This document shows positions 21,407 to 30,843 of a DNA stretch of 64,000 bases, in pieces. The DNA comes from Oscillospiraceae bacterium (GTDB taxonomy: Bacteria; Bacillota; Clostridia; Oscillospirales; Acutalibacteraceae): assembly GCA_031268405.1 (NCBI GenBank), contig JAIRXF010000006.1:23520-87519 (forward strand), read 5' to 3'. The notes beneath the pieces are model-generated. The model ran no database searches, was not told the DNA's origin, and worked only from the letters and a program-made list of their open reading frames with translations. The stretch's first letter is position 1, and each line of letters begins with the position of its first letter. Made by a program: the position numbers and the translations under genes.

Positions 21407-22660
21407 CTATTTGTAAATTGGATAATCTTTACAAATGGCCTTAACCTCGTACAAAATTTGTGCCTTGCTCTCTTTAAAATGATAAATCGCCAATGATATA
21501 AACTCTGCGATTTTTTGCATCTCTTTGCACCCCAAGCCTCTTGTTGTAACCGCAGCTGTTCCAATTCTAATTCCGCTCGTGATAAACGGGCTTAGTTTTT
21601 CGCCCGGGACAGTATTTTTATTAACAGTAATATTTAGTTCTTCGAGGCGAGATTGTAATTCTTTACCCGTTATTTTGCTTTCTCTTAGATCAATAAGAAT
21701 CAAGTGATTATCCGTCCCACCAGATACTAAATTTAATCCTCTTTTTAGTATTTCTTTTGCAAGACTAGCGCAATTTTCAACTACTTTTTTTGAATAAGTT
21801 ACAAATTCATCGGTCATAGCTTCTTTAAAACACAAGGCTTTTCCGGCTATAACGTGCATTAGGGGTCCCCCTTGAGTTCCGGGGAAAACTGCGCTATCTA
21901 TAGATTTTGCAAATTTTTCTTTGCATAAGATTAATCCGCCTCTTGGCCCCCTGAGAGTTTTGTGGGTTGTAGTTGTAACCACGTCTGAATAAGGAACAGG
22001 GTTTGGATGAACACCGGCAGCAACCAAACCCGCTATATGGGCCATATCGGTCATCAGGTAAGCTCCACACGCGTCTGCTATTTCTCTAAATTTTTTAAAA
22101 TCAATAAATCTCGGATAGGCACTTGCCCCACAAATTATTAATTTTGGTTTTAATTTTATGGCCTTTTCGTATAATTCTTCATAATTTATACAATGAGTTT
22201 TAAAATCAACATCATAAGAGATAAAATTATAATATTTCCCAGAGACATTCGCGGGGGATCCGTGGGAAAGATGCCCCCCAGAGATGAGATTCATTCCCAA
22301 AACTGTATCTCCGGGATTTAATAATGAAAAATACACAGCAAAATTAGCCGAAGCTCCCGAATGTGGCTGAACATTTGCATGTTCTGCTGAAAATAATTTG
22401 CACGCACGAGCAATGGCTAGATTTTCAGCTTCATCAACAAATTTACAGCCACCATAATATCGTTTTCCGGGATATCCTTCGGCGTATTTATTTGTGAGAA
22501 TTGAGCCAGTGACAGCCATGACTGCCTCAGAAGTAAAATTTTCAGATGCGATAAGTTCTAAATTGTTTTGCTGTCTGTAAAGCTCTTTTTGCACAGCTTC
22601 TCCCAGATCTTTATCGAATCCCAAAATAAAATTCACTATATTACTAGTAGTATATTGCAA
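21407..22660 (-). CDS. glyA: Serine hydroxymethyltransferase
   Basis: A 417-residue PLP enzyme that interconverts serine and glycine with tetrahydrofolate, supplying one-carbon units. Hallmarks: [15 protein letters not shown] near the start, [19 protein letters not shown], the PLP-lysine motif [16 protein letters not shown] (about residue 230), and [15 protein letters not shown]. The start is TTG 22660, ten bases after GGGGAGGAA. Length is standard. It is the only classic one-carbon gene in the window and uses the folate system, not tetrahydromethanopterin. Confidence 0.96.
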   Translation of the reverse strand: MQYTTSNIVNFILGFDKDLGEAVQKELYRQQNNLELIASENFTSEAVMAVTGSILTNKYAEGYPGKRYYGGCKFVDEAENLAIARACKLFSAEHANVQPHSGASANFAVYFSLLNPGDTVLGMNLISGGHLSHGSPANVSGKYYNFISYDVDFKTHCINYEELYEKAIKLKPKLIICGASAYPRFIDFKKFREIADACGAYLMTDMAHIAGLVAAGVHPNPVPYSDVVTTTTHKTLRGPRGGLILCKEKFAKSIDSAVFPGTQGGPLMHVIAGKALCFKEAMTDEFVTYSKKVVENCASLAKEILKRGLNLVSGGTDNHLILIDLRESKITGKELQSRLEELNITVNKNTVPGEKLSPFITSGIRIGTAAVTTRGLGCKEMQKIAEFISLAIYHFKESKAQILYEVKAICKDYPIYK

Positions 22661-22762
22661 ATTAATTATTCCTCCCCGTAAACTTTAAAAACCAATTTTC
22701 CTAATTTTATTTTCTATTGGAGCACATTAATTTTGCAAATCAAACCCGAGCAATAATTGGGG

Positions 22763-23689
22763 TTAATTGATAATATTAGTTAAATTTTCTTTAATTTCTT
22801 TACAAATACTCTCGTTTACAGATGCTCCTAATTCTTTATTTAAATCTTTGTCTTCCGAGGGTGTTTCAAAGCGTTTAATAACCTCAACATCTTCTCTTTT
22901 AACTGTTACAACTGAAGAAATTTTAGGGAATTTTTTTATTTGCACCTTGAGAACTCCCGTCAAAAGGTTGGATTCGACAACAGTTCCCTCGCCCTCCTTT
23001 GTAAGAACAATGCTACAAATCGGCGGAGTGATTTGAGAAAACTCTGCATAAGATTGTTCTTCGTATTTTAAGCAACACATAAGACGACCACAATTACCGG
23101 AAATCTTAGAAGGGCTTAGAAATATTCCTTGATCTTTTGCGGTTTTTATTAAAACTGGCCTAAAATCATTCAGAAAAGTTGAGCAACAAAAGGGTTTTCC
23201 GCATATTCCAATACCACCCATAATTTTGGTTTCGTCTCTTGTCCCAATCTGCCTAAGTTCAATTCTTACATGAAAAAAATAAGCAAGATCTTTTACCAAC
23301 GCCCTAAAATCTACTCTTTCTTTCGCGGAAAAATAAAACACAATTTTTTTGCAGTCTAATGTGTATTCCGCATCTATGGGTTTCATGTTAAGTTTATACT
23401 TATCTATTTTTTCCGTGAAAATTTGAAAAGCTTTATGGGATTTTTCACGGTTTTCATTGAATCTCATAGAATCGTCTTCCGTGGCTATTCTTATAACTTT
23501 ATTCACAAAGCTATTCGTCTTTTTTTTCTCACAACAACATCTTGGATTTTCGGAAACAATTTGACCGTATTCTATGCCCCTGGATGTTTCCACTACAACG
23601 AACTGTCCAACCTTACACTTTTGCAAATCGCAAATAAATTGGTAATTTTTTCTGCTAGGTCTCAATTTCACCATTATCGATTTGGTCAT
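22763..23689 (-). CDS. ricT: PSP1-domain protein RicT (YaaT)
   Basis: A 308-residue cytoplasmic protein. In Bacillus it forms the RicAFT complex with iron-sulfur clusters, modulates RNase Y and the Spo0A phosphorelay, and so affects sporulation and biofilms. The PSP1 C-terminal domain is clear (about residues 60-150 with DCKKIVFYFSAKERVDFRAL). The Cys-rich GGIGICGKPFCCSTF and GNCGRLMCCLKYE motifs follow. The start is ATG 23689 with GGAGAGG upstream; the frame from 23719 includes that site. The gene normally sits next to holB or tmk near the origin; here it is between glyA and an exported AAA+ gene. Confidence 0.9.
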   Translation of the reverse strand: MTKSIMVKLRPSRKNYQFICDLQKCKVGQFVVVETSRGIEYGQIVSENPRCCCEKKKTNSFVNKVIRIATEDDSMRFNENREKSHKAFQIFTEKIDKYKLNMKPIDAEYTLDCKKIVFYFSAKERVDFRALVKDLAYFFHVRIELRQIGTRDETKIMGGIGICGKPFCCSTFLNDFRPVLIKTAKDQGIFLSPSKISGNCGRLMCCLKYEEQSYAEFSQITPPICSIVLTKEGEGTVVESNLLTGVLKVQIKKFPKISSVVTVKREDVEVIKRFETPSEDKDLNKELGASVNESICKEIKENLTNIIN

Positions 23690-23897
23690 CCAAACCTCTC
23701 CTTCGCAGATGATTATCACGCGTTATACGAAATCTTCTAAAACAATCTTCATTTAAAGGTTTTTACTAAAACAAACGCAATAAACATTTTTCAACTAATT
23801 TTTCGAACATCAAATTTTAACAATGCGTTCATTGTAACTGTTATTTAAAAGATTAGCAAAGCAAACCTAGAGAACAACACAACAAAATTCAATACTC

Positions 23898-25535
23898 CTA
23901 TCCCTTCCCCTCTCCCCATTGGAAACTGGATGGTTTTTTGTTTGTACTTACGGTTTGTTCTTGAATCGGTTGTGAGATGACATGATTTATGGCCCGCTTT
24001 TGAATTAGTTGTTGGAGGGTTTGTTCCTGAATTTCGTACAAGTCTGATTCATCAAATAAATTCTCTTTTCCTACTATTTCTTCCATTTGCTGATCTATAA
24101 AACTGCTAGAAAAATCAAAATCTCCAACCAAGCCTAATTTCGCTAAATCTAATGGCGAAATATAAGATAACTTAAAACAACCATCTCCAGCGCACCAAAA
24201 TATCAAATTCTCTCCCCTCAATGATAAAAAACTTTCTTGCGCAAATTTAGCTTTCAAAATATTAATCCCATAGCTTAAACTTTCGTCAACTGTTCTTTCT
24301 ACGCTTCTAGCACTTGTACAGGTGTCGATCGCATCATAAGTTAACTTTTCAGTTGCACTATCATGCAGATATATTTCTTTTATTCCATCTCTTGTTTTAA
24401 AAAGATAAGTTTGTTCATAAAAAACTTTTTTTGATACTCCTTTGTAATCTGATGCCGACAAGGGACCAAGCTCTACAATTTTTACTCGATTTAAATAACT
24501 TACATCATGCACTGTACTTGTTCTGCCAAATTTATCTCTACTGACGAATTCTTGCTTAATCTCTCCTCCATTGCCGTCTGTGGGCTCTTCATCTTGCTGC
24601 TGATCATAACCAGCGTGACGAATCATTAGACTTTCTCTACTCTCATTGCTCGTAATAATAATTACAAGCTTGTGTAATTCAACTCTATGTTCAGAGGGTA
24701 AATATAAAAATCCTTCATCCACCATAGTTCTGAACTTTTCATCCATGCCCTCTATATCATTACGAAAAATCTTCTCGGCGTCATCGAAAATAATCATTGC
24801 TTGTTCGTTCTCAATAACAAAATCGGTAACAGATTGTATGCGTTGTGCTCCAGCAGCACTCTTGTAACCAGTATTGATTCCCAAAGCAAAAAGTTGATCC
24901 ATTACATTGCCGCCACCATAACTACTGGGCGTTATAAAACCCGGAGTCACTGTCCTTAAACATTTGAGGTTTTTCAGCATTGCTTCTGCTATGATTTTGG
25001 CCGTTTTGGTCTTGCCGTTTCCACTATTGCCGACTATATATATGATGTGAACTCCCCTGCCCGTTGAATCTCTTCTGTCGATTCTATCAAAATTATCAAC
25101 TATAGAAAAAAGAATTTTTTTGATCTCTTTTTTGGCGAATTCATGTCCGGAAATTTGGGCAAATCCCGCATCTAATCTGGGTTCTAATTCCTCTATGCTT
25201 TTCACAAATACATCGCCAGAAGAACTGTATCTTTTAACCGCTACAACAGCGGGCATAACAATTTTTTTGAGACTCGAAATAGAAGATTCTAAATTTAAAA
25301 TCACTTGTGTGATCATAAAAATGTTATTTACATAACGGCTAAAACCACTGGCACCACCAGAAAGCGCTGAAAATACAGCAGCCATCACCCCACCGCCAAT
25401 CACTTCCGAGGTTTCGCTACCTTGATCGTTGGTTTTTCCTTCTTGCGAAATATTTTCTTTACCGGCAAAAGCCGGGGAATAAGATGAAAAACAAAAACTA
25501 ATTGTCAAAATAATAGAAAATAATTTCTTATACAT
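23898..25535 (-). CDS. Exported torsin/Clp-like AAA+ ATPase
   Basis: A 545-residue AAA+ protein with a clear N-terminal signal peptide (basic MYKK, hydrophobic core, AFA cleavage site near residue 25). A hydrophobic patch near residues 50-85 may be a membrane anchor. The ATPase core (about 135-320) has Walker A IVGNSGNGKTKTAKI, Walker B AMIIFDDAEKIF and sensor-1 LVIIITSNESRE, with a spacing that recalls torsins and the second AAA module of ClpA/B. The C-terminal part (after 440) is Gln- and Glu-rich without a known domain. There is no protease or adaptor gene nearby. An ATPase beyond the membrane is unusual because ATP is scarce there; an inner-membrane protein with the ATPase inside is an alternative topology. 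Confidence 0.7.
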   Translation of the reverse strand: MYKKLFSIILTISFCFSSYSPAFAGKENISQEGKTNDQGSETSEVIGGGVMAAVFSALSGGASGFSRYVNNIFMITQVILNLESSISSLKKIVMPAVVAVKRYSSSGDVFVKSIEELEPRLDAGFAQISGHEFAKKEIKKILFSIVDNFDRIDRRDSTGRGVHIIYIVGNSGNGKTKTAKIIAEAMLKNLKCLRTVTPGFITPSSYGGGNVMDQLFALGINTGYKSAAGAQRIQSVTDFVIENEQAMIIFDDAEKIFRNDIEGMDEKFRTMVDEGFLYLPSEHRVELHKLVIIITSNESRESLMIRHAGYDQQQDEEPTDGNGGEIKQEFVSRDKFGRTSTVHDVSYLNRVKIVELGPLSASDYKGVSKKVFYEQTYLFKTRDGIKEIYLHDSATEKLTYDAIDTCTSARSVERTVDESLSYGINILKAKFAQESFLSLRGENLIFWCAGDGCFKLSYISPLDLAKLGLVGDFDFSSSFIDQQMEEIVGKENLFDESDLYEIQEQTLQQLIQKRAINHVISQPIQEQTVSTNKKPSSFQWGEGKG

Positions 25536-25649
25536 TACACTTCACTCCAATTGAATTTTATCGTCAACTTTATTCGCTCTGTAAAATAACTGTTTTTTCG
25601 TAAAAATAATAAATTTCAACTTGATTTTAATCGGTTTATCATAATTTTA

Positions 25650-26729
25650 CTAGTTTTTAAGGGTAATAAGACATTTTTTGTGGCTTGCATTAATTAATGA
25701 AATTTTTGCAATCATTTCTTTGAGCAATGTTTCCTTGTTGAAACCCGATTGTCTTAGCAAAAAATTGGTATTGATAATTAGTTCGATACACTTTACAAGC
25801 TGATCTTTGGAAATTTTCTCGCAATCTCTATAAGCCACCTCCATTCTAAATTTAAGCCTTCCATATTTAAGCAATAGGCCTGTTTCTTGAAAATCTTTTT
25901 TGTTCTCGATTGCAATTTTTGCTCTATATAGATCTACAAAAGAAGCAGAAATCGCAGATAAAATAACAATGGGTTCAATTTTACTAAAAATTAAACTTGA
26001 AAGATGTTTATACGCTAAGTAATAATTTTTTTCGATTATCATTTGGGAAAATAAAAAAATGGTGGCTTCAAAACTCTTATTGCAAGATTCATCTATCATG
26101 TCGGATGTTATTTTTTTATAGCCCGAAAGGGCACAAAGCTTAGAAAGCTCATGCCTTAAAATTCCAAGATCTCTCCCGCATCTCAAAACAAGTTCACTTG
26201 CGCAATCGTTTGACAAGTTTGTGTTTAAACTTTTAGCCCAGAAACTAAGTTGTCTACAGAGCATAGCTGGACTCATTTTTTTAAATTTGATCACCGCTGC
26301 ATAAATTTCCATAAGTTGCAAAAATAATTTTTGCTTCTGAGAAGTCTTTCCATTGGGTGAATCATTTGCTTGATTGATTATCAGAACTGTGGTTGAGGGA
26401 ATCTCTTTTAAAATATTTTCAAATATTTTTAATTTATCCTCGGTCAATTTATCAAAAGCGATATTTATAATTTTGATGCACACATAATCTGAAAACACCG
26501 GTAAAACCCAAATCACACTACTAAATTTTTCGAGTTTAAAATTTTGAGGGTCGAAACTATGAAGATTAAATCCCCTGTCGCTTTCCCCAAGGACGCTTTT
26601 TTCTATTTCTTTAGAATAATGCTCCAAAAGATATTTTTCCTCGCCATGCAAAAAATATATTCTGCAAAACTTGCGATCTTTAATGTGTTTTTTTAAAATA
26701 CTTTCAGTGATACGTGGCAATTTAAACAC
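25650..26729 (-). CDS. holA: DNA polymerase III subunit delta
   Basis: A 359-residue clamp-loader subunit that opens the sliding clamp. Matches the HolA family: CRIYFLHGEEKYLLEHY at the N-terminus (family 'YlltGeE.fl'), a Rossmann-like AAA-related domain with FDKLTEDKLKIFENIL, and a C-terminal collar with LRHELSKLCALSGYKKITSD and the ATIFLFSQMIIEKNYYLAYK segment. The Walker A is absent, as normal for delta. In Firmicutes holA is often followed by rpsT; that gene is not here. It lies 36 bp downstream of the Xer-type recombinase gene on the same strand. Confidence 0.88.
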   Translation of the reverse strand: MFKLPRITESILKKHIKDRKFCRIYFLHGEEKYLLEHYSKEIEKSVLGESDRGFNLHSFDPQNFKLEKFSSVIWVLPVFSDYVCIKIINIAFDKLTEDKLKIFENILKEIPSTTVLIINQANDSPNGKTSQKQKLFLQLMEIYAAVIKFKKMSPAMLCRQLSFWAKSLNTNLSNDCASELVLRCGRDLGILRHELSKLCALSGYKKITSDMIDESCNKSFEATIFLFSQMIIEKNYYLAYKHLSSLIFSKIEPIVILSAISASFVDLYRAKIAIENKKDFQETGLLLKYGRLKFRMEVAYRDCEKISKDQLVKCIELIINTNFLLRQSGFNKETLLKEMIAKISLINASHKKCLITLKN

Positions 26730-26765
26730 TCCACTTCTTGGGTTAAGTACTAAATTATTGTTACT

Positions 26766-27854
26766 TCAATTAGAATATATAGCGCTTTTGTCTTTTAAAC
26801 CAACGGACAAATTCGACAGGGGATTTTTAAGAAAGGCATTTTCGATTTGCTTGTTTGACACATGTGTATAGATCTCTGTTGTATCGATGCTTTTGTGCCC
26901 CAAAACTTCTTTTAAAACCCTAATGTCAACACCTCCGTAATGGTACATTAAAGTAGCGGCGGTATGCCTTAATTTATGCGCGGAATACCCTTGCCGTCTT
27001 ATGCCAATAGCATCCAAATATTTATAGACTATATGCTGTACAGTTTTTGTGCTTATCCGCTTTTTGAATTTACTTACAAAGAGAGCATCTTTATCTTTAA
27101 TTCCGTCTATGGGCCTAACTTTTTTATATGCATCAATAGCCAAAATGCAAGACTTGTTTAAATACACCATCCGCTCTTTATTGCCTTTTCCCGTTATCTT
27201 TAGAAGATTATCGTTATTTATATCGCTAAAATTTATACCCACAAGCTCCGAAAGCCTCATTCCGCAGTTTAAAAATAAAACCAATATACAATAATCTCTT
27301 TCTCTGTAATCCCCCGAAACACTTTCGAGAAGTTTGATACTCTGATCTAGAGTTAAAAATTTGGGTAAAGATGACTTAAGCTTGGGGGTATCTAAGTTTT
27401 TTGTCGGATCGATTTCTAAAAGATTAATCTTCGCTGTTAAATACTTAAAAAAAGATCTTAAACTCGACACTTTTCTTGCTCTCGTGGCAGCATTGTTTTT
27501 ACGCTCTCCCAATGTGTAGTTTAAATACTCATATATATCATCAAGTGTTATTGATTTTATAAGATCCATTCCTACATCTTGTATATTTATTTTCTCGACA
27601 ACCACATCTCGAGAATCAATATCTTTTACTTTTTTTATATATCTAAAAAAGGTCCTGAGATCAAAATAATACTCGCCAGCAGTATTTTCTGATTTACCTT
27701 TTATTGTGATAAGATACCCCAAAAATTTTTTTAATATTGGCGGACATTGGGTTAAAAAGGATAATTTTTCCACAAAATTCAATCCCCTTAAAAAATAATT
27801 TGGAGCTTTTATGTCGAATTCCTTATCATCTCTCGCATATGGTTGATATATCAT
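26766..27854 (-). CDS. Tyrosine recombinase XerC/XerD family
   Basis: A 362-residue site-specific recombinase. The N-terminal SAM-like core-binding domain (about 50-160) includes YLITIKGKSENTAGEYYFD. The catalytic domain shows the active-site Arg in LFLNCGMRLSELVGINF, Lys in ITGKGNKERMVYL, the HKLRHTAATLMYHYGG box, GHKSIDTTEIYTH with the nucleophilic Tyr, and a final helix. The size and box order suit a chromosome-dimer-resolution XerC/D or a close relative. A phage-type integrase is less likely because no other phage genes are nearby, but it lies 280 bp from a tRNA gene and at the edge of the peptide operon. So involvement in acquisition of that operon cannot be ruled out. Confidence 0.85.
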   Translation of the reverse strand: MIYQPYARDDKEFDIKAPNYFLRGLNFVEKLSFLTQCPPILKKFLGYLITIKGKSENTAGEYYFDLRTFFRYIKKVKDIDSRDVVVEKINIQDVGMDLIKSITLDDIYEYLNYTLGERKNNAATRARKVSSLRSFFKYLTAKINLLEIDPTKNLDTPKLKSSLPKFLTLDQSIKLLESVSGDYRERDYCILVLFLNCGMRLSELVGINFSDINNDNLLKITGKGNKERMVYLNKSCILAIDAYKKVRPIDGIKDKDALFVSKFKKRISTKTVQHIVYKYLDAIGIRRQGYSAHKLRHTAATLMYHYGGVDIRVLKEVLGHKSIDTTEIYTHVSNKQIENAFLKNPLSNLSVGLKDKSAIYSN

Positions 27855-28135
27855 CTAAAGTAAATCATAAAAACGGGGGGAAGTCAAGAAAATTTTACCT
27901 TATTTATTAATTTCAAAGAAATAGTAATCGGGGGGTATTCGCTTATTGTATTGAGTGGGAAATATTAATCTACACAATAAACAACGTGATTTTTATTTTG
28001 ACAGTTTAAATCAGCTTCAAAACATGATACAATTTCATAAAGATTTTGATTTTGCAAAACTGGGTGGTGTGCTCATAAATTTGCAATTAGATGGTTGGTA
28101 CCAAGATTTAGAATTGCTATTTGTTGGAATGATGC

Positions 28136-28211
28136 CCGGGTGTGGCGCAGATGGTAGCGCGCTTGAATGGGGTTCAAGAGGCCGCTGGTTCAAATCCAGT
28201 CACTCGGACCA
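28136..28211 (+). tRNA. tRNA-Pro (anticodon GGG)
   Basis: A 76-base cloverleaf. The acceptor CCGGGTG pairs with CACTCGG (one G-U pair), with discriminator A and an encoded CCA. The D arm is GGCGCAGATGGTAGCGC. The anticodon stem CTTGA/TCAAG encloses loop ATGGGGT with anticodon GGG, and the T arm is GCTGGTTCAAATCCAGT. An ORF through it in another frame (27955-28275) is not a gene. Confidence 0.94.
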
Positions 28212-28426
28212 ACTAGAACAAGCTGTTTTTGAGGTGTCTAATTTACGTCTCTCTTGCAATTATAAAAAATCTTGATCTCCAAAATCAATTTATAAAGATT
28301 TAGCGGCTTACAGGCATATGAGTAAAGAGGATTTAAACGTTGAACAGGGAAAACTGATAAAATAAAAGACTTAATCTAACATTTCATTATGATTTAAAAT
28401 AAAATTCAAAATGGGGTTTTAGTATT

Positions 28427-29374
28427 ATGTATAATGAACTTATGAAAATTGCGGGACTAACCAAAATAATTGATAGAAAAGTTTTATTGAAAGATGTAAA
28501 TGTTAGCATTCCCGAAAACAGTTTAGTGGCTATATTGGGTAAAAATGGTGCGGGCAAATCCACTTTTATTAAATGTATTGCAGGTCTTTATAAGATTGAT
28601 CACGGGAGTATCACTGTTTCTGGACTAAATTGGGATAAAAAAAATGATAAAAAAATAAAAAGACTTATATCTTACATACCCGACAAATCTAATTTTGATT
28701 ATAATTTGACTGTAGAACAAAATATATTACATCATGCCTCGCTGTACGGAATAAATGAAAAGCGAGTTAAAAATAAAGTTGATGATTTGTTTAAATTCTT
28801 TGATTTGTATGAACGTAAAAACGACACTATAAATCATTATTCTCTTGGCATGCAAAAAAAAGCATTAATTATACGGGGCCTTATTTCAGAACCACAAATA
28901 TTGGTTTTAGATGAACCCACCAATGGCCTCGATCCTGGAGCAGAAAAGGATTTTATAGATAAATTATTTGAACTAAATAAGCAAGGAATAACCATTATAT
29001 TGTCAACACAATCTTTAAATATAGCCAAACGTTTTGGAATATCAATTTATATAGAAGAGGGTATGGTAAGGGAAATATCCGCTAACAAAATATCAGATCA
29101 AACAGATTTAAATTTTATATCAGTAGAAACTCAGCCTATGGATTTAGAACAGATAGAAAAAACACAAATCACAATTAATAAACATGAGTTTATTGCTAAA
29201 ATAAAAACTGGAAATAATTGTATAAAAATCGAGCTATCAAATAATGAGTCATATGTTATCAGCAAATTAATAAATGACATTTTGATGCTAGATATATCGA
29301 TAATCAAAATTGAAATTAAAAATGATAATTTAAAAAATTATGAAGAGTATTTGCATGGAATAGAAGGGAGCTAA
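28427..29374 (+). CDS. ABC transporter ATP-binding protein
   Basis: The 315-residue nucleotide-binding subunit of an ABC-2 exporter. Walker A is GKNGAGKSTFIKCI (about residue 40), the signature is a divergent YSLGMQKKALI in place of LSGGQ, and Walker B is ILVLDEPTNGLDPGA. A roughly 80-residue C-terminal extension may sense substrate or bind the permease. It is followed 6 bp later by its permease. It opens the operon and most likely drives export of the final product. There is no transmembrane or C39 peptidase domain fused, so leader removal would be a separate step. Confidence 0.92.
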   Translation: MYNELMKIAGLTKIIDRKVLLKDVNVSIPENSLVAILGKNGAGKSTFIKCIAGLYKIDHGSITVSGLNWDKKNDKKIKRLISYIPDKSNFDYNLTVEQNILHHASLYGINEKRVKNKVDDLFKFFDLYERKNDTINHYSLGMQKKALIIRGLISEPQILVLDEPTNGLDPGAEKDFIDKLFELNKQGITIILSTQSLNIAKRFGISIYIEEGMVREISANKISDQTDLNFISVETQPMDLEQIEKTQITINKHEFIAKIKTGNNCIKIELSNNESYVISKLINDILMLDISIIKIEIKNDNLKNYEEYLHGIEGS

Positions 29375-29380
29375 TAATTT

Positions 29381-30130
29381 TTGAAACGTTTTGATTTCGT
29401 AAGTGTGTTCAAAAAAGAGTTTAATGCCTCTTTTAAGCTTTTGACAATAGTTCTTGGAGGGATGGTAACACCATTATTCATATATGGTTTCTTTTCAATG
29501 GTTGTGGGGGGCAATAGTTTTGATTCTTACATGCCTTATAAACATTACATGGTAAGCGGAACGGTAATATTTCAATTGGTATATTCCACTTTTTATCAAG
29601 CTTCTTATTCTACATTTTTTTCATCTAACGTTACTCAAACAATGGATGAATTACTGACTTCTCCGCTCAATTCTAAAGATATATTACTTGGTAGGACGTT
29701 AAGCACTTCTATGATAACAGTTATAGTTAGCATCCCTCTTTTAATTTGCTTGATCTTCTGGAGTGGACTTTTGTTTAATTTGGTTTGGTATTTGATTGCA
29801 TTAGTAGGTTTGGCCGTTTTAGCAATAATATTTTCGTTGTTAGGAACTTTACTTGGAATACTGGTAAATAGTGAATTTAGTCTGATAAATTTTGCGAATA
29901 TGATCGTTATTCCATTAACTTTTGTATCTGATACATTTGTAAAATTAAGCGCAATTCCATCATTAAAATATATTCTTTATTGCTCTCCAATAAAATTAGC
30001 AAATGATGTTGTACGTGAAGCTTTGGTACTTTCAAAATTAAATTGGTTAAGCGGATTGATACTGGTTTTATTTATGGTTGTATCTTGGGTTGTTGTGTAC
30101 AAAGTATTTGATAAAAAATTAAAAGACTAG
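29381..30130 (+). CDS. ABC-2 type transporter permease
   Basis: A 249-residue membrane protein with six predicted spans, a TTG start and a ribosome binding site inside the end of the ATPase gene. It resembles NodJ/DrrB-like ABC-2 permeases: an N-terminal amphipathic FVSVFKKEFNASFKLL, a MDELLTSPLNSKDILLGR cytoplasmic loop (the family 'coupling' motif 'l.tpls..ei.lgk') and a C-terminal VVSWVVVYKVFDKKL tail. It pairs with the ATPase upstream to form an exporter for a small or peptide product. Confidence 0.88.
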   Translation: MKRFDFVSVFKKEFNASFKLLTIVLGGMVTPLFIYGFFSMVVGGNSFDSYMPYKHYMVSGTVIFQLVYSTFYQASYSTFFSSNVTQTMDELLTSPLNSKDILLGRTLSTSMITVIVSIPLLICLIFWSGLLFNLVWYLIALVGLAVLAIIFSLLGTLLGILVNSEFSLINFANMIVIPLTFVSDTFVKLSAIPSLKYILYCSPIKLANDVVREALVLSKLNWLSGLILVLFMVVSWVVVYKVFDKKLKD

Positions 30131-30141
30131 GGAGTTTTAAA

Positions 30142-30840
30142 ATGAAAGTTTGTATCATTCAAAAGCAACAGTCGAAAACCCCAGCTAACAATATAAGGTC
30201 TGCATTAGAACAGTTGCCTAAAGCAATTGAAAAAGGTGCCGATTTAATTTGTTTTCAAGAGTGGTTTTTAGGAACTAATCCTCCAGATAAAATACCTAAT
30301 AAATTCACACAAATGCTTTCAAAATTTGCAATTGAAAATGGCGTTACGATAGCAACTGGCAATATGCGAATTCAAATAGATGATATTGGGAAAAAATTTA
30401 TACAGTTGACTTGTCTCATAGACAAAAATGGTGAAATCATTATAAAGCAGCAGAAAAATAATTTATATAAGGGCGAAATGCCTTGGTATGTGGGCGGTAA
30501 TAAATTGGAAAGCTGTTCTGTTGGTTCAGATGTGTTTGTTGTTACGAGTGGTTTTGATAGTGTTAATGAGAAAATTTATAGTAAAATCAAAGATAAAAAA
30601 CCAAGTATCTGGATAGCACAAGCTAATGAATTTGCGTTTGATGCAAAAATAAGCATGTACGATAAATTAATAGATATGATGAAAAAACGTAGTAAAGAGT
30701 TATCATGCACTATAGTTGTTCCAATGATTTTGGGGAATTTTTACGGTGCTAACTATACTGGAAAAAGCTTTGTTGCTAAAAATGGTGATGTTGTATCTAA
30801 AATAGACGATTTACCAAATCTTCTGATCTGTGAGGTATAA
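30142..30840 (+). CDS. Nitrilase-superfamily protein 1, catalytic Cys replaced by Gly
   Basis: A 232-residue alpha-beta-beta-alpha fold protein of the carbon-nitrogen hydrolase superfamily, which normally hydrolyses amides or nitriles with a Glu-Lys-Cys triad. The Glu is visible in ICFQEWFLGTNPP (about residue 44) and the Lys in KQQKNNLYKGEMPW. At the expected nucleophile position, where members have 'iCyD', this protein reads TSGFDSVNEKIY, so Cys is Gly. Three further nitrilase-like proteins in the operon share the loss. It is likely non-hydrolytic: a scaffold, a substrate binder or an altered enzyme. The length is a little short for the family (about 260-280 aa). Confidence 0.72.
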   Translation: MKVCIIQKQQSKTPANNIRSALEQLPKAIEKGADLICFQEWFLGTNPPDKIPNKFTQMLSKFAIENGVTIATGNMRIQIDDIGKKFIQLTCLIDKNGEIIIKQQKNNLYKGEMPWYVGGNKLESCSVGSDVFVVTSGFDSVNEKIYSKIKDKKPSIWIAQANEFAFDAKISMYDKLIDMMKKRSKELSCTIVVPMILGNFYGANYTGKSFVAKNGDVVSKIDDLPNLLICEV

Positions 30841-30843
30841 ATA

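Noticed and set aside
21407..22660. GlyA as the missing PLP aminotransferase (MfnC) of the furan pathway
   Set aside because: All serine hydroxymethyltransferase motifs are intact, and it lies outside the operon in a housekeeping context on the other strand.
27955..28275. A 106-residue plus-strand reading frame
   Set aside because: It runs straight through the tRNA-Pro gene at 28136-28211 and has no family resemblance; the tRNA explains the conserved part.
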